This document shows positions 21,658 to 32,870 of a stretch of DNA of 64,000 nt, in pieces. The stretch covers positions 1 to 64,000 of the forward strand of contig NZ_BMHK01000003.1 of the NCBI RefSeq assembly GCF_014640675.1, read 5' to 3'. This DNA comes from Novosphingobium endophyticum (GTDB lineage: Bacteria; Pseudomonadota; Alphaproteobacteria; Sphingomonadales; Sphingomonadaceae). The notes under the pieces were generated by a model. That model was not told where the DNA came from. It did no database searches and saw only the letters and a program-made list of their open reading frames with translations. A program made the position numbers and the translations under genes. Position 1 is the first letter of the stretch; the number at the start of each line of letters is the position of its first letter.

Positions 21658-22926
21658 ATGGGAGGTTTGATATCGCAGCAACCAGCGGCGGCCGCGGAAT
21701 GGCGGTCCCATTGGCCGCTCGTGCTCGCCGCTGCGATCGGCTTTTCGTTTCACTCCGTTGTATCCAATGCAATTGGTCTCTTCATCGAGCCCCTGAACGC
21801 CGAATTCGGATGGAGCCGAGCCGAAATTACAGCGGGCCTCTCGCTCACCGCGTTCATGACCGTACCGCTCGCACCTGTCGTGGGCGCGGCTATCGATCGG
21901 TGGGGGGCGCGGCGCCTGGCCCTTCCCGGACTCGTCCTCACGGCGGGTGCGGTAGCATCGTTCGGGCTTGCCAGCGGATCGGTCACGCAGTGGCTGGCGC
22001 TCTGGGTCATGTACGCCTTCATTTCCCTCAGCGTGAAATCCACCGTCTGGACGGCGGCCGTATCCGGGACGTTCGATGCGGGGCGCAGCCTTGCCCTTGG
22101 GCTCACACTCGCCGGCACTGCCGTCGCCCAGACTATCGTTCCGCCACTCGCCCAGTGGCTGATCGCGGACTTTGGCTGGAGGCAGGCCTGGTACATCCTC
22201 GGGTTCGGATGGGGTGCCCTGGCGTTTATTACCAGCGTCTTCTTCCTTTACGGCGCGCACGAACGAACGCGCGAGCGCGCCAAAGACCCCCGGGCCAAAG
22301 CCCCGCCGGTGCTGTACGGGCTCGACCTGAAGGAGGCGCTCAGAGATCCTGCCCTGCTCCGGATTGCGCTTGCCACGCTGATTACAATGTTCCTGGGGAT
22401 CGCGGTCATCGTGCATCAGGTCCCCATCCTGACCGACGCCGGGGTTTCCCGCGAAAGCGCGGCCCTGCTGGCCAGTCTCGCCGGGATTGCGGGAATAGTC
22501 GGGAAGATCACGACGGGCTGGCTGATGGATCGCTTCACCAGCGGATGGATCGGCGGTTTCACTCTGTCCGCAGCCGCGATCGGGTTCCTGCTTCTGCTCG
22601 AGCCGTTTCGAACCACAGCCCTGATCGTGGTCGCGATGATCATCATCGGCTATTCGACCGGGGCCAATTTCCAGATCACCACTTATCTGACCAGCCGCTA
22701 CGGCGGGATGAAGAGCTTTGGCAAGATTTTCGGAACGATGTCGATCCTGGTTACCGTCGGTGCGGGATTGGGGCCGGTCGTTGCCGGCGCAATCTACGAC
22801 ATGGCGGGAAGCTACACGCCGCTCCTGATCGCCGGCATTCCAGGAGCCATCATCTCGGGGCTGCTGATCGTGGGTCTTGGCCCCTATCCCGAGTGGAACG
22901 AAGGCCGAGTACAGGCGGAGGCATAA
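21658..22926 (+). CDS. MFS transporter, monocarboxylate/oxalate-formate-antiporter-like
   Basis: A 422-residue carrier with about 12 hydrophobic helices. Hallmarks are IGLFIEPLNAEFGWSRAEI near the start and the MFS loop GAAIDRWGARR between helices 2 and 3. ITTGWLMDRFTSGW is in the second half. These resemble the monocarboxylate porter and oxalate/formate antiporter groups, so a small organic acid is a plausible substrate. The ATG at 21658 is chosen because AGGGAG lies six bases upstream; a TTG two codons earlier is in frame. It stands between unrelated genes and could serve the adjacent TauD enzyme, but that is a guess. Confidence 0.8.
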   Translation: MGGLISQQPAAAAEWRSHWPLVLAAAIGFSFHSVVSNAIGLFIEPLNAEFGWSRAEITAGLSLTAFMTVPLAPVVGAAIDRWGARRLALPGLVLTAGAVASFGLASGSVTQWLALWVMYAFISLSVKSTVWTAAVSGTFDAGRSLALGLTLAGTAVAQTIVPPLAQWLIADFGWRQAWYILGFGWGALAFITSVFFLYGAHERTRERAKDPRAKAPPVLYGLDLKEALRDPALLRIALATLITMFLGIAVIVHQVPILTDAGVSRESAALLASLAGIAGIVGKITTGWLMDRFTSGWIGGFTLSAAAIGFLLLLEPFRTTALIVVAMIIIGYSTGANFQITTYLTSRYGGMKSFGKIFGTMSILVTVGAGLGPVVAGAIYDMAGSYTPLLIAGIPGAIISGLLIVGLGPYPEWNEGRVQAEA

Positions 22927-22983
22927 CGCTCCGGTCGTTGCCCGTTGCCGGCGCGCGGCCTTTGCGCCACGTCGCGCCGGTCT

Positions 22984-23850
22984 TCACGTGCTGGATGCTC
23001 TTCTGGCGCGGCGGGCGGAGGTGTCACGCAGCGCCCATCGCAGAACCGCCGCCGCACCTTGCGCACCGCCACGGATCAGCAACCGCTCGGGTTCGTGGAG
23101 TGCGAAGCCGTGCATCCGCGCCGCCCACGCAGGCAGAAGGTCGATAGCGGCCTTATTGGTCACGGATTGGAACAGCGATGCTTCCAGCCTGCCGGAGCGA
23201 GGTTCCAGCAATGCGCGCGCGACGTCGCGCGTTCGTTCGTCGGCCCGCAACCGGGGGCGGACGGTCCTGAAGTAGGCTTCCATTTCCCCGAGCGTGACGG
23301 GCACCGAAACCGCCCCCAGCCGACGGGCGATATCGGACATCTCTGCAAGATACCGATCCTGGTCGGCATAGCGCAGCATCGGATCGCGATAACGGACGTA
23401 GGCGCGCAGGAAACTCGACGTCGAAGTGACATGCACCCATGTCAGCAAATCGGGATCGCGGGCCGAATACGGCGTGCCATCAGGAAGCCGCCCCTGAATC
23501 CGGCCGTGTATCTCGTTGATCCTGTCGATGAGCAGCAGCGCCTGCCGGGTGGAGCCGTAGGTCGTGCCGGAAATGAATTGGGCCGTGCGGCGCAATCTTC
23601 CAAGAGCGTCCTCGCGAAAATTGGAATGATCCCAGACCCCCGCGAGCACCTGGGGATGAAGCATCTGCAGCAGCAGCGCCGAGAGCCCGCCGATCATCAT
23701 CGCCGTGAAATCGCCATGAACCCGCCATGTCACGGAAGAAGGACCGAACAGGCCGTGATCGCCGGCGGGACGATCCAGATCGACCTCGCCCGAACCGAAG
23801 CCGATCAGCTGATGAACCTGCCTTTCAATGGATCTGCGAACCTGGTCCAT
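22984..23850 (-). CDS. MpaB/latex-clearing-like oxygenase family protein (DUF2236)
   Basis: A 288-residue protein of the oxygenase-MpaB/DUF2236 family, which includes haem-type rubber oxygenase Lcp and fungal MpaB. Family features are GPSSVTWRVHGDFTAMMIGG, LLQMLHPQVLAGVWDHSNF, the FISGTTYGSTRQAL stretch and TWVHVTSTSSFLRAYVRY. Conserved histidines in HGD, LHP, DHS and WVHVT are where haem ligands are expected in this fold. Substrates of bacterial members are mostly unknown. The start at 23850 directly begins the domain. It is divergent from the amino-sugar genes by about 135 bases. Confidence 0.8.
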   Translation of the reverse strand: MDQVRRSIERQVHQLIGFGSGEVDLDRPAGDHGLFGPSSVTWRVHGDFTAMMIGGLSALLLQMLHPQVLAGVWDHSNFREDALGRLRRTAQFISGTTYGSTRQALLLIDRINEIHGRIQGRLPDGTPYSARDPDLLTWVHVTSTSSFLRAYVRYRDPMLRYADQDRYLAEMSDIARRLGAVSVPVTLGEMEAYFRTVRPRLRADERTRDVARALLEPRSGRLEASLFQSVTNKAAIDLLPAWAARMHGFALHEPERLLIRGGAQGAAAVLRWALRDTSARRARRASST

Positions 23851-23985
23851 TCAATCGAGATAGGAACCGCGGCCCGCATGCCAATGGCTGACGAGCGGAA
23901 CTTCGGTGCGCCGTGCTGGACGGTCATGCTCCGGCCGCGTAAGCTCGATGGTCCAGACACCTGATATTCAGGCACGTTTCGAGCG

Positions 23986-25026
23986 ATGAAAATGCACGCG
24001 GAACAGACGCTCATCTTTGCGGAAGCGGCGCAAGGGGCGGCCGTTGCGGAGCGCCAGATCGCCGAGCTTCAGGTTCCGCTTGACGCTCTCGGCCGCAAGC
24101 TGCGCGATCTGGATCCGCCGCTGGTCCTCACGTGCGCCAGGGGGAGTTCCGATCACGCCGCGACCTTCGCCAAGTACCTTGTGGAAACCCATGCCCTTGC
24201 CCCTGTGGCTTCCTATGCTCCCTCGGTTTCCTCGCTGTACGAAACCCACTGGCGCAAGCTGGAAGGCACGCTCTTCCTCGCCATCTCGCAGTCGGGGCAT
24301 AGTCCCGACGTCGTGATCTCGGCGCGGGCGGCGCGTCAGGCCGGCGCGCTGGTGGTGGCTCTGGTCAACGACCCGCACTCGCCGCTGGCGCTGGCATCGG
24401 ACGTGGCGATACCCTTGCACGCCGGCACGGAACGGAGCGTGGCGGCAAGCAAGTCGTTCATCGCCTCGCTGCTGGCGATCATGGGGCTCGTCGCCGCCTG
24501 GACCGGGAGCGAAGAACTGCGGCGGCCTCAGGCAACCGTACCGCAGGCGCTCCGCGACGCCTGGCAGCTTGACTGGTCGCCGGCGGTCACCGCCTTGGCC
24601 GGAACGGACAACCTCTTTGTGCTCGGTCGCGGATTGAACTTTGCCGCGGCGCAGGAAGCGGCTCTCAAGCTGAAGGAGACCTGCGGCCTGCACGCCGAAG
24701 CGTTCAGTGCCGCCGAGGTGCAGCACGGTCCGGCAGCGCTCGTCGGCCCCGGTTTTCCGGTCTTCATGCTGACGCCCGGTGACAAGGGACGGGAGGACTT
24801 CGGACGGCTTGCGGATCAATTCGTTCGTCGCGGCGCCCCGGTAATCGTCGTCGGAGGCCCGCATTCCGGCACGTTGTCCTTGCCATTCCTGACGGAATTG
24901 CATCCGGCGGTTGCCCCGCTTGCCACGATCCAGAGCTTCTATCGCTTCGTTGCCGAGCTGGCCATCGCGCGAGGCCGGGATCCGGATCGCCCGCCTCATC
25001 TGCGCAAAGTGACCGAGACCCGATGA
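23986..25026 (+). CDS. SIS-type glucosamine-6-phosphate deaminase, NagB-II
   Basis: A 346-residue protein with two SIS (sugar isomerase) domains and no glutaminase domain. CARGSSDHAATFAKYLVE and LAISQSGHSPDVV form the first sugar-phosphate site. VLGRGLNFAAAQEAALKLKE and AAEVQHGP form the second. These are hallmarks of GlmS-derived proteins such as NagB-II and AgaS. The next gene, nagA, overlaps by four bases, which supports deamination of glucosamine 6-phosphate to fructose 6-phosphate. A second in-frame ATG lies two codons on. AgaS-like activity on galactosamine 6-phosphate is the alternative. Confidence 0.85.
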   Translation: MKMHAEQTLIFAEAAQGAAVAERQIAELQVPLDALGRKLRDLDPPLVLTCARGSSDHAATFAKYLVETHALAPVASYAPSVSSLYETHWRKLEGTLFLAISQSGHSPDVVISARAARQAGALVVALVNDPHSPLALASDVAIPLHAGTERSVAASKSFIASLLAIMGLVAAWTGSEELRRPQATVPQALRDAWQLDWSPAVTALAGTDNLFVLGRGLNFAAAQEAALKLKETCGLHAEAFSAAEVQHGPAALVGPGFPVFMLTPGDKGREDFGRLADQFVRRGAPVIVVGGPHSGTLSLPFLTELHPAVAPLATIQSFYRFVAELAIARGRDPDRPPHLRKVTETR

Positions 25027-26171
25027 GCCGCATCGCGTTCATGCCTTCACGCGTCCTGACCCCGGCGGGATTTGAGAGCGACCGCTGCGTCGTCGTCGGC
25101 GAGGGGCGCATTGCCGGCGTCTTGCCAGCAAGCGAATGTCCGCCGGACGTCCCGGCAAGGAAGCTGGCGGGTGATCTCCTGCCCGGCTTCATCGACCTGC
25201 AGGTGAACGGTGGCGCGGGGGTGCTTTTCAACGATCGCCCGGCGATGGAAGGAATCGCAGCAATAGCAGCGGCACATCGCCGCTTTGGCACTACCGGTTT
25301 CCTGCCCACCATAATCAGCGACGATCTCGAAGTCGTCGCAGCGGCCATCGGCGCGGTGGATACCGCCATCGCGCGCGGCATGCCCGGCGTGCTCGGCATC
25401 CACATCGAGGGCCCTTTCCTCAATCCGGCAAAGAAGGGCATTCACGATGCATCCAAGTTCAGGATACTGGACGAAGAAGCCATCGCCCTGCTCTCATCGC
25501 TCCGGCATGGCCGCACCGTCGTCACGCTTGCACCGGAACTGGCTCCCGCAGGCGCCATCCGCGCGCTGGTTGACCGGGGCGTGATCGTCTGCGCCGGACA
25601 CACTGCGGCTTCCTATCAGGAAATCCAGGTTGGCATCGCCGAAGGGCTGAGCGGTTTCACGCATCTGTTCAACGCGATGAGCCCGCTCGGAAGCCGGGAA
25701 CCGGGCGCGGTGGGCGCCGCGCTGGACGGCTGCGGAACGTGGTGCGGCTTGATCGTCGACGGCCATCACGTCCACCCGGCTTCGCTCCGCATCGCCCTCG
25801 CCGCCATCGGCGCCGAACGCCTGGCGCTGGTGACCGATGCCATGCCGACGGTGGGATGGGATCGAAACGAATTCCAGCTCGGCGGGGTGAAAATCGCCGC
25901 CTGCGACGGCTACTGCATGGCTCCTGACGGGACTCTGGCCGGTTCCAACGTGAACATGGCGCAGGCCGTGCGCAATGCCTGCCGCATGATGCGCGTCGAC
26001 GATGCGACGGCCATCCGCATGGCCACCGCCGTTCCCGCGTCCGCGATCGGGCTGTCCGATGAAGTGGGATCCATCGCGCCCGGACTGCGCGCCGATTTCG
26101 TTCTCGTCGGCCCGGACATGGACGTCATCGAAAGCTGGATTCGCGGGGAGCCGACGCGCCCCGGCCGGTAG
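25023..26171 (+). CDS. nagA: N-acetylglucosamine-6-phosphate deacetylase
   Basis: A 382-residue amidohydrolase that removes acetate from GlcNAc-6-phosphate, feeding the upstream deaminase. GFIDLQVNGGAGVLFND marks the start of the barrel. HIEGPFLNPAKKGIHD (near residue 127), CAGHTAASYQE and HLFNAMSPLGSREPG provide metal and substrate ligands. TDAMPTVG (near 271) holds the catalytic Asp. The ATGA overlap at 25023-25026 couples it to NagB-II. It ends 15 bases from a convergent kinase gene. Confidence 0.93.
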   Translation: MSRIAFMPSRVLTPAGFESDRCVVVGEGRIAGVLPASECPPDVPARKLAGDLLPGFIDLQVNGGAGVLFNDRPAMEGIAAIAAAHRRFGTTGFLPTIISDDLEVVAAAIGAVDTAIARGMPGVLGIHIEGPFLNPAKKGIHDASKFRILDEEAIALLSSLRHGRTVVTLAPELAPAGAIRALVDRGVIVCAGHTAASYQEIQVGIAEGLSGFTHLFNAMSPLGSREPGAVGAALDGCGTWCGLIVDGHHVHPASLRIALAAIGAERLALVTDAMPTVGWDRNEFQLGGVKIAACDGYCMAPDGTLAGSNVNMAQAVRNACRMMRVDDATAIRMATAVPASAIGLSDEVGSIAPGLRADFVLVGPDMDVIESWIRGEPTRPGR

Positions 26172-26186
26172 CGGCCAAGAGCGCCG

Positions 26187-27056
26187 CTATTCCTGCCCGG
26201 CGCGATGGCGGGCCAGGAATATCGCGCCGTCGAGGGCATCGCCAAGCGGCGCGCGCAGGCGCTTGCGGACGCTGACGGCCAGCCACTCGCCTATTCGCTC
26301 CGCGATGCCGCCCATCAGGCAGCAGTGGGGAGCACCGAGGTCGAACAGCGTGCGGATCATTTCATCTATACGCCGCGCGGCCCCCTGAACGATCAATTCA
26401 GCGATCGCGTCGCCCGCATAGGCATGGTCCAGCACCATCGGCGCGAACGCTCCGTAGTCGGCCGGGGTCGCGCTTGCCGTCCAGTCAACGATCTCCCCGG
26501 CGGAGCCATGGAAGTGGGCGAGCACTTCGCGCGTCAGCGAGGAATGCTCGGTGCGTCCATCGCGCGCCCACAAGGCCCGCTTGATCGCGCGCAGGCCCAG
26601 TTCGGCGCCGCTTCCTTCGTCCGACACGGGAAAGCCATAGCCGCCAATCGTGAAAATCCGCTCGCCCACGCGGCCAAACCCGATGCTGCCGGTGCCGACG
26701 ATGACCACGGCGCCGTCTCCTCCCGCATGGGCGCCAAGGTTCGCGATGGCCGCGTCGCTCGCGAAGGCGATGGATTTGAACGGAAATTCGTGATTCTTCA
26801 GCCCCTGGAGCATCCCGCGGCGATTGAGTCCGGCCATCCCCAGACCGGCGTTGATCGAGGCAAGGTCCTTCCCGGTCAGTCCGGCATCGGCCACGGCTTG
26901 TGCGCAGGCTTTCTCAACCGCCTGCAAACCGCGCTCCAGACCGAAAGGCGTGTTCGCCGCGCCGGCTTCTCCGAAACCCAGGACTTCTCCATCGCCCGAA
27001 ACAAGCCTGGCCCGCGTATGTGTCCCGCCGGCGTCTATTCCGATATACAGTTCCAT
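26187..27056 (-). CDS. BadF/BadG-type amino-sugar kinase
   Basis: A 289-residue ASKHA-fold kinase of the BadF/BadG/BcrA/BcrD ATPase family. The phosphate-1 motif is YIGIDAGGTHTRARLV at the start. The middle has the VIVGTGSIGFGR loop and GGYGFPVSDEGSGAELG, close to bacterial and human N-acetylglucosamine kinase and to GspK. Between nagA and murQ, phosphorylation of GlcNAc or glucosamine is the natural role. The start is ATG 27056 with GAGGAA upstream; a longer reading starts 23 codons earlier but adds nothing recognisable. It is transcribed away from murQ and toward nagA. Confidence 0.85.
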   Translation of the reverse strand: MELYIGIDAGGTHTRARLVSGDGEVLGFGEAGAANTPFGLERGLQAVEKACAQAVADAGLTGKDLASINAGLGMAGLNRRGMLQGLKNHEFPFKSIAFASDAAIANLGAHAGGDGAVVIVGTGSIGFGRVGERIFTIGGYGFPVSDEGSGAELGLRAIKRALWARDGRTEHSSLTREVLAHFHGSAGEIVDWTASATPADYGAFAPMVLDHAYAGDAIAELIVQGAARRIDEMIRTLFDLGAPHCCLMGGIAERIGEWLAVSVRKRLRAPLGDALDGAIFLARHRAGQE

Positions 27057-27177
27057 GGCTTCCTCGAATGTTCCTGCCGGCCTGGATAGCACGATCTTGT
27101 GACACAATCTCGCCAACGCCAGCACATGTTTACGGACAGGCAGGACAGCCCCGGCGTGCGAGCAAGGAGAGGCCTGG

Positions 27178-28071
27178 ATGACAACCGAAGCGAGAAGCGC
27201 CCGCTACGCCGATCTCGATCTCTGGCCCACGGACGCGGCCGTCGAGGCCATGCTGGAGGCGCAGCTTGCCGCTGCGGCGGCGGTACAGCCGCAGGCCAGA
27301 GCTATCGCCCGGGCCGCAGATGAGGCCTCGGCCCGGCTCGCCGATTCAGCAGGTCGGCTAATCTACGTCGGCGCGGGCACGTCAGGGCGCATCGCCGTTC
27401 AGGACGGAGTCGAGCTGGGGCCGACTTATGGCTGGGACGGAGATCGGGTCGCCTACCTCCTTGCGGGAGGCGGGGACGCGCTCGTTTCGAGCGTCGAAGG
27501 GGCGGAAGACGATGCTGCGGCTGGCGAGCGGGAAATGCGCGACCTTGCGCCGACCGCTTCTGACGTGATCGTGGCGGTCGCTGCCAGCGGCACGACGCCC
27601 TACACCGTCGCAGCGCTTGCTCAGGGACGCGCAGACGGCGCGCTGACCGTCGGCTTCGCGAACAATCCCGCAGCCCCCCTGCTCGCTCTGGCGACGCACC
27701 CGATCCTCCTCGATACGGGCGCCGAGGTCGTGACGGGATCGACACGGATGAAGGCGGGGACAGCCCAGAAGATCGCCCTCAACCTCTTCTCGACCGCAAT
27801 CATGCTCCGCCTGGGCCGGATCCACGCGGGCCTGATGGTCGACATGCGGGTATCGAACGCCAAACTGCGGCAGCGCGCGGTCGCGATGATCGGGGAAATA
27901 GCCGGGGTCGACGGGAAGGTCGCCGAAGATGCGCTCGATCAGGCGGCCGGCGGCATCAAGCGGGCCGTGCTGATCGCTCTCGGGCAGACACCCGAACAGA
28001 GTGCGATATCCCTGCGTTCTGCGGGCGGGAACCTTCGCCGGGCGCTTGGACGCGCCGATACCGACGAATAG
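27178..28071 (+). CDS. murQ: N-acetylmuramic acid 6-phosphate etherase
   Basis: A 297-residue SIS-fold lyase that converts MurNAc-6-phosphate to GlcNAc-6-phosphate plus lactate. It links cell-wall recycling to the neighbouring nagA and deaminase. Motifs are YVGAGTSGRIAVQDGVELGP, the EDD stretch near residue 101 and ASGTTPYTVAAL. TGSTRMKAGTAQKIALNLFS follows. AAGGAGAGG precedes the ATG. It is divergent from the kinase by about 120 bases, where both promoters must lie, and convergent with katG. Confidence 0.93.
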   Translation: MTTEARSARYADLDLWPTDAAVEAMLEAQLAAAAAVQPQARAIARAADEASARLADSAGRLIYVGAGTSGRIAVQDGVELGPTYGWDGDRVAYLLAGGGDALVSSVEGAEDDAAAGEREMRDLAPTASDVIVAVAASGTTPYTVAALAQGRADGALTVGFANNPAAPLLALATHPILLDTGAEVVTGSTRMKAGTAQKIALNLFSTAIMLRLGRIHAGLMVDMRVSNAKLRQRAVAMIGEIAGVDGKVAEDALDQAAGGIKRAVLIALGQTPEQSAISLRSAGGNLRRALGRADTDE

Positions 28072-28105
28072 AACGCGCGGTACGCAGACTGGCCCCAGGC
28101 CGTGC

Positions 28106-30604
<2,499 letters not shown>

Positions 30605-31918
30605 TTATCTGCCTTCCGCGCGGATCGAAACCGGAGCCAGCCTGGGGCTGAGCACGTGCACGACAATCAATGCCAGCAGATAGGCGCATGCACAGAGCGC
30701 GAAGAGCACTTCGTAGCTGTGGGTTGCGTCCAGGATGTAGCCGGCGAACAGCGACATGCCCATTCCGCCAAAGGCGCCCAGCATGCCGCCGATGCCGATG
30801 ACCGAACCCACCGCACCGCGAGGGAACACGTCCGAAGGCAAAGTGTAGAGATTGGCCGAAAACGCCTGATGTGCGGCTGTCGCTATGCCGATCACCAGAA
30901 CCGCGGTCCAGACATTGTCGATGCTCTGCGCAAACCAGATCGGCAGCACGCACAGTGCGCAGATCAGCATCGTTACCTTGCGTGCGAAGTTGGGTGTGCG
31001 TCCCGCCTTGATCAGCTTCGAGGACAGCCAGCCCCCCGCGACGCTGCCGACATCGGAGATAAGATAGACCGCCGCCAGCGGCAGGCCGAAGGTCTTGAGA
31101 TCGAGGTCATAGCGTTCGAACAGATAACCGGGCAACCAAAACAGGAAAAACCACCAGATCGGGTCGATCAGGAACTTGCCCAGAGCATAAGCCCAGGTTT
31201 CACGCACGGTCAGCAGGCGCGTCCAGCCGATCTTCTCACCTGTATCCGCGGGGTCCTGCTGGATCCAGGCAAGCTCGGCCACGCCCACGCGCTCGTGTTC
31301 GGAAGGGTGGCGATAGACCGCCCACCAGACCACAAGCCAGGCCACGCCGAAAATCCCCGTGACGAAGAAGGCCATGCGCCAGTCAAACCACAGCACCAGC
31401 AACGGCACGATCAACGGAGTGAGAATTGCACCGACATTGGCACCGGCATTGAACAGACCGATGGCGAAGGCGCGTTCCTTCTGCGGGAACCAGTCGGTCA
31501 CGGCACTGATCCCGGCGGGGAAGTTGCCGGACTCGCCTATGCCGAGGCCAAAGCGCGCCATCGCGAACGAGGTCACGCCACTGGCGAAACCATGCGCCAC
31601 ATGGCTTATTGTCCAGATGACAATGGCGATGGTGTAGCCCAGCCGCGCGCCCAGCGCGTCCACGATCTTGCCGAATGAGATGTAGCCGATCGCGTAGGCG
31701 AGCTGGAACCAGAACACGATCGCCGCGAAGTCCGACTCGCTCCAGCTGAACTCAACCTCCAGCGTCGGCTTGAGCACACCGATCATCTGCCGGTCGATGT
31801 AGTTGATTGCCGTCGCCGCAAAGAGCAACGCAACGATCACCCAACGGAAACGCCCAATCCTGACGCTCGGCGCGCCGGCTCCGCTTTCCAACTGTCCCAC
31901 GCGGGCTCCTGCATCCAT
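30605..31918 (-). CDS. ExuT-like hexuronate MFS transporter
   Basis: A 437-residue 12-helix carrier of the anion:cation symporter (ACS) group. INYIDRQMIGVLKPTLEVEF at helix 1 is the usual signature. RFGLGIGESGNFPAGISAVT and FPQKERAFAIGLFNAGANVG are also typical of ExuT/GudP/GarP carriers. IWWFFLFWLPGYL opens the second half. The likely substrates are galacturonate, glucuronate or related sugar acids. AAGGGAGCAGGG precedes the ATG. It lies 62 bases after the MhpD-like gene on the same strand, so the two are probably co-transcribed from the operator-bearing promoter at about 32.83 kb. Confidence 0.87.
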   Translation of the reverse strand: MDAGARVGQLESGAGAPSVRIGRFRWVIVALLFAATAINYIDRQMIGVLKPTLEVEFSWSESDFAAIVFWFQLAYAIGYISFGKIVDALGARLGYTIAIVIWTISHVAHGFASGVTSFAMARFGLGIGESGNFPAGISAVTDWFPQKERAFAIGLFNAGANVGAILTPLIVPLLVLWFDWRMAFFVTGIFGVAWLVVWWAVYRHPSEHERVGVAELAWIQQDPADTGEKIGWTRLLTVRETWAYALGKFLIDPIWWFFLFWLPGYLFERYDLDLKTFGLPLAAVYLISDVGSVAGGWLSSKLIKAGRTPNFARKVTMLICALCVLPIWFAQSIDNVWTAVLVIGIATAAHQAFSANLYTLPSDVFPRGAVGSVIGIGGMLGAFGGMGMSLFAGYILDATHSYEVLFALCACAYLLALIVVHVLSPRLAPVSIRAEGR

Positions 31919-31980
31919 TGACCCTGCTCCCTTGGCGGCGGGAATTCTTCGACCCGCCTGCTAGAAACTTCCAGAAACTG

Positions 31981-32799
31981 CTATCTGTCCGGCAATGCGG
32001 CAACTATGGCGCAGCGCACTGCGCCATGCTGCCCGAATGAGGCCGTCACCTGCTCGCCGGGACGCACGGGGTGAACGCCCGTAACCGCTCCGGTAGACAC
32101 CCAGGTGCCACTGCCGCAGTCGATCCCGCGGCCCACCAGATTGCCGAGCAGGAAACGCACGGCGCCAAGCGGGCCGTCGAGCATGGCCGCCGTCGTGTTT
32201 TCGCCGGCGAGCGCTCCGTCGATCTCGAGGCGCACGGTGACGTCGTCGAAATCCATCGCTTCCCATCCGGCAAGGCCTGGACCGACGACGAGGCCAAAAT
32301 TGTTGCCATAGTCCGACGCCGTGACCGGGGGACCATCTGCGTTGATGCCGGGGTACGGCGAACTCGCGACCTCAATGCCGACATGCACCGCGTCGAGAAG
32401 TGCGAGAGTGCCTGCATCGTCCTGCGGCACCGCGCCATCCCAGCCGGGTGCGACATGGAGCAGAAACTCGGCCTCGGCGGCGGCAAAGCCCCCGGCAAAG
32501 ACGGGCATCGCAGGAGATTCGCCGCTCGGCGCCTCGACAACGCTGTCCGCGAAGATCGGCCCGGCAAGGCGGTTGGCGCCCAGTCGTGCATCATCCGGCG
32601 GATTGATCCGGCCGACCTTCCAGCCCGCAATCGGGCGGCCGTCGAAATCGATCGCAAGGTCCTGGATGCGGTAGGCCTCCGCCATGTCGGAAGGGGCCTC
32701 GCCAGGGTAGCGAGCGAGGACGCACCGGTCGCGCCTTGCGGTCACGAAGGCCTCTGCCACTGCTTTCGCCTGATCGGTCAATCTAAACCCCGCATGCAT
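31981..32799 (-). CDS. FAH-superfamily hydratase/decarboxylase-like enzyme (MhpD-type)
   Basis: A 272-residue enzyme of the 2-keto-4-pentenoate hydratase / oxalocrotonate decarboxylase branch of the FAH superfamily. AYRIQDLAIDFDGRPIAGWK, GPIFADSVVE, AAAEAEFLLHV and GIEVASSPYPG are family stretches; the Glu residues there bind the metal. It sits in a hexuronate operon rather than an aromatic meta-cleavage operon. It may therefore act on a 2-keto-3-deoxy sugar acid or derived keto acid; that is inference. No strong ribosome site precedes ATG 32799. The operator-like sequence 32825-32838 lies 26 bases upstream. Confidence 0.8.
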   Translation of the reverse strand: MHAGFRLTDQAKAVAEAFVTARRDRCVLARYPGEAPSDMAEAYRIQDLAIDFDGRPIAGWKVGRINPPDDARLGANRLAGPIFADSVVEAPSGESPAMPVFAGGFAAAEAEFLLHVAPGWDGAVPQDDAGTLALLDAVHVGIEVASSPYPGINADGPPVTASDYGNNFGLVVGPGLAGWEAMDFDDVTVRLEIDGALAGENTTAAMLDGPLGAVRFLLGNLVGRGIDCGSGTWVSTGAVTGVHPVRPGEQVTASFGQHGAVRCAIVAALPDR

Positions 32800-32824
32800 G
32801 AAGTGATTTCGGCTGCTCGCTAAA

Positions 32825-32838
32825 GGAAACCGGTGTCA
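32825..32838 (-). promoter_or_regulatory. LacI-type operator 1 (MhpD-like/exuT operon)
   Basis: Minus-strand TGACACCGGTTTCC, one of five near-identical 14-mers in the locus with central ACCGGT dyad. It is placed 26-39 bases before the start codon of the MhpD-like gene. Confidence 0.75.
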
Positions 32839-32870
32839 TGCGCAAGCCAATTTGATGGACACTTTGTTTT

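Noticed and set aside
23950..23975. CTGA-TAT-TCAG before the NagB-II gene as a NagR-type operator
   Set aside because: Short, single copy, and no regulator nearby to match.
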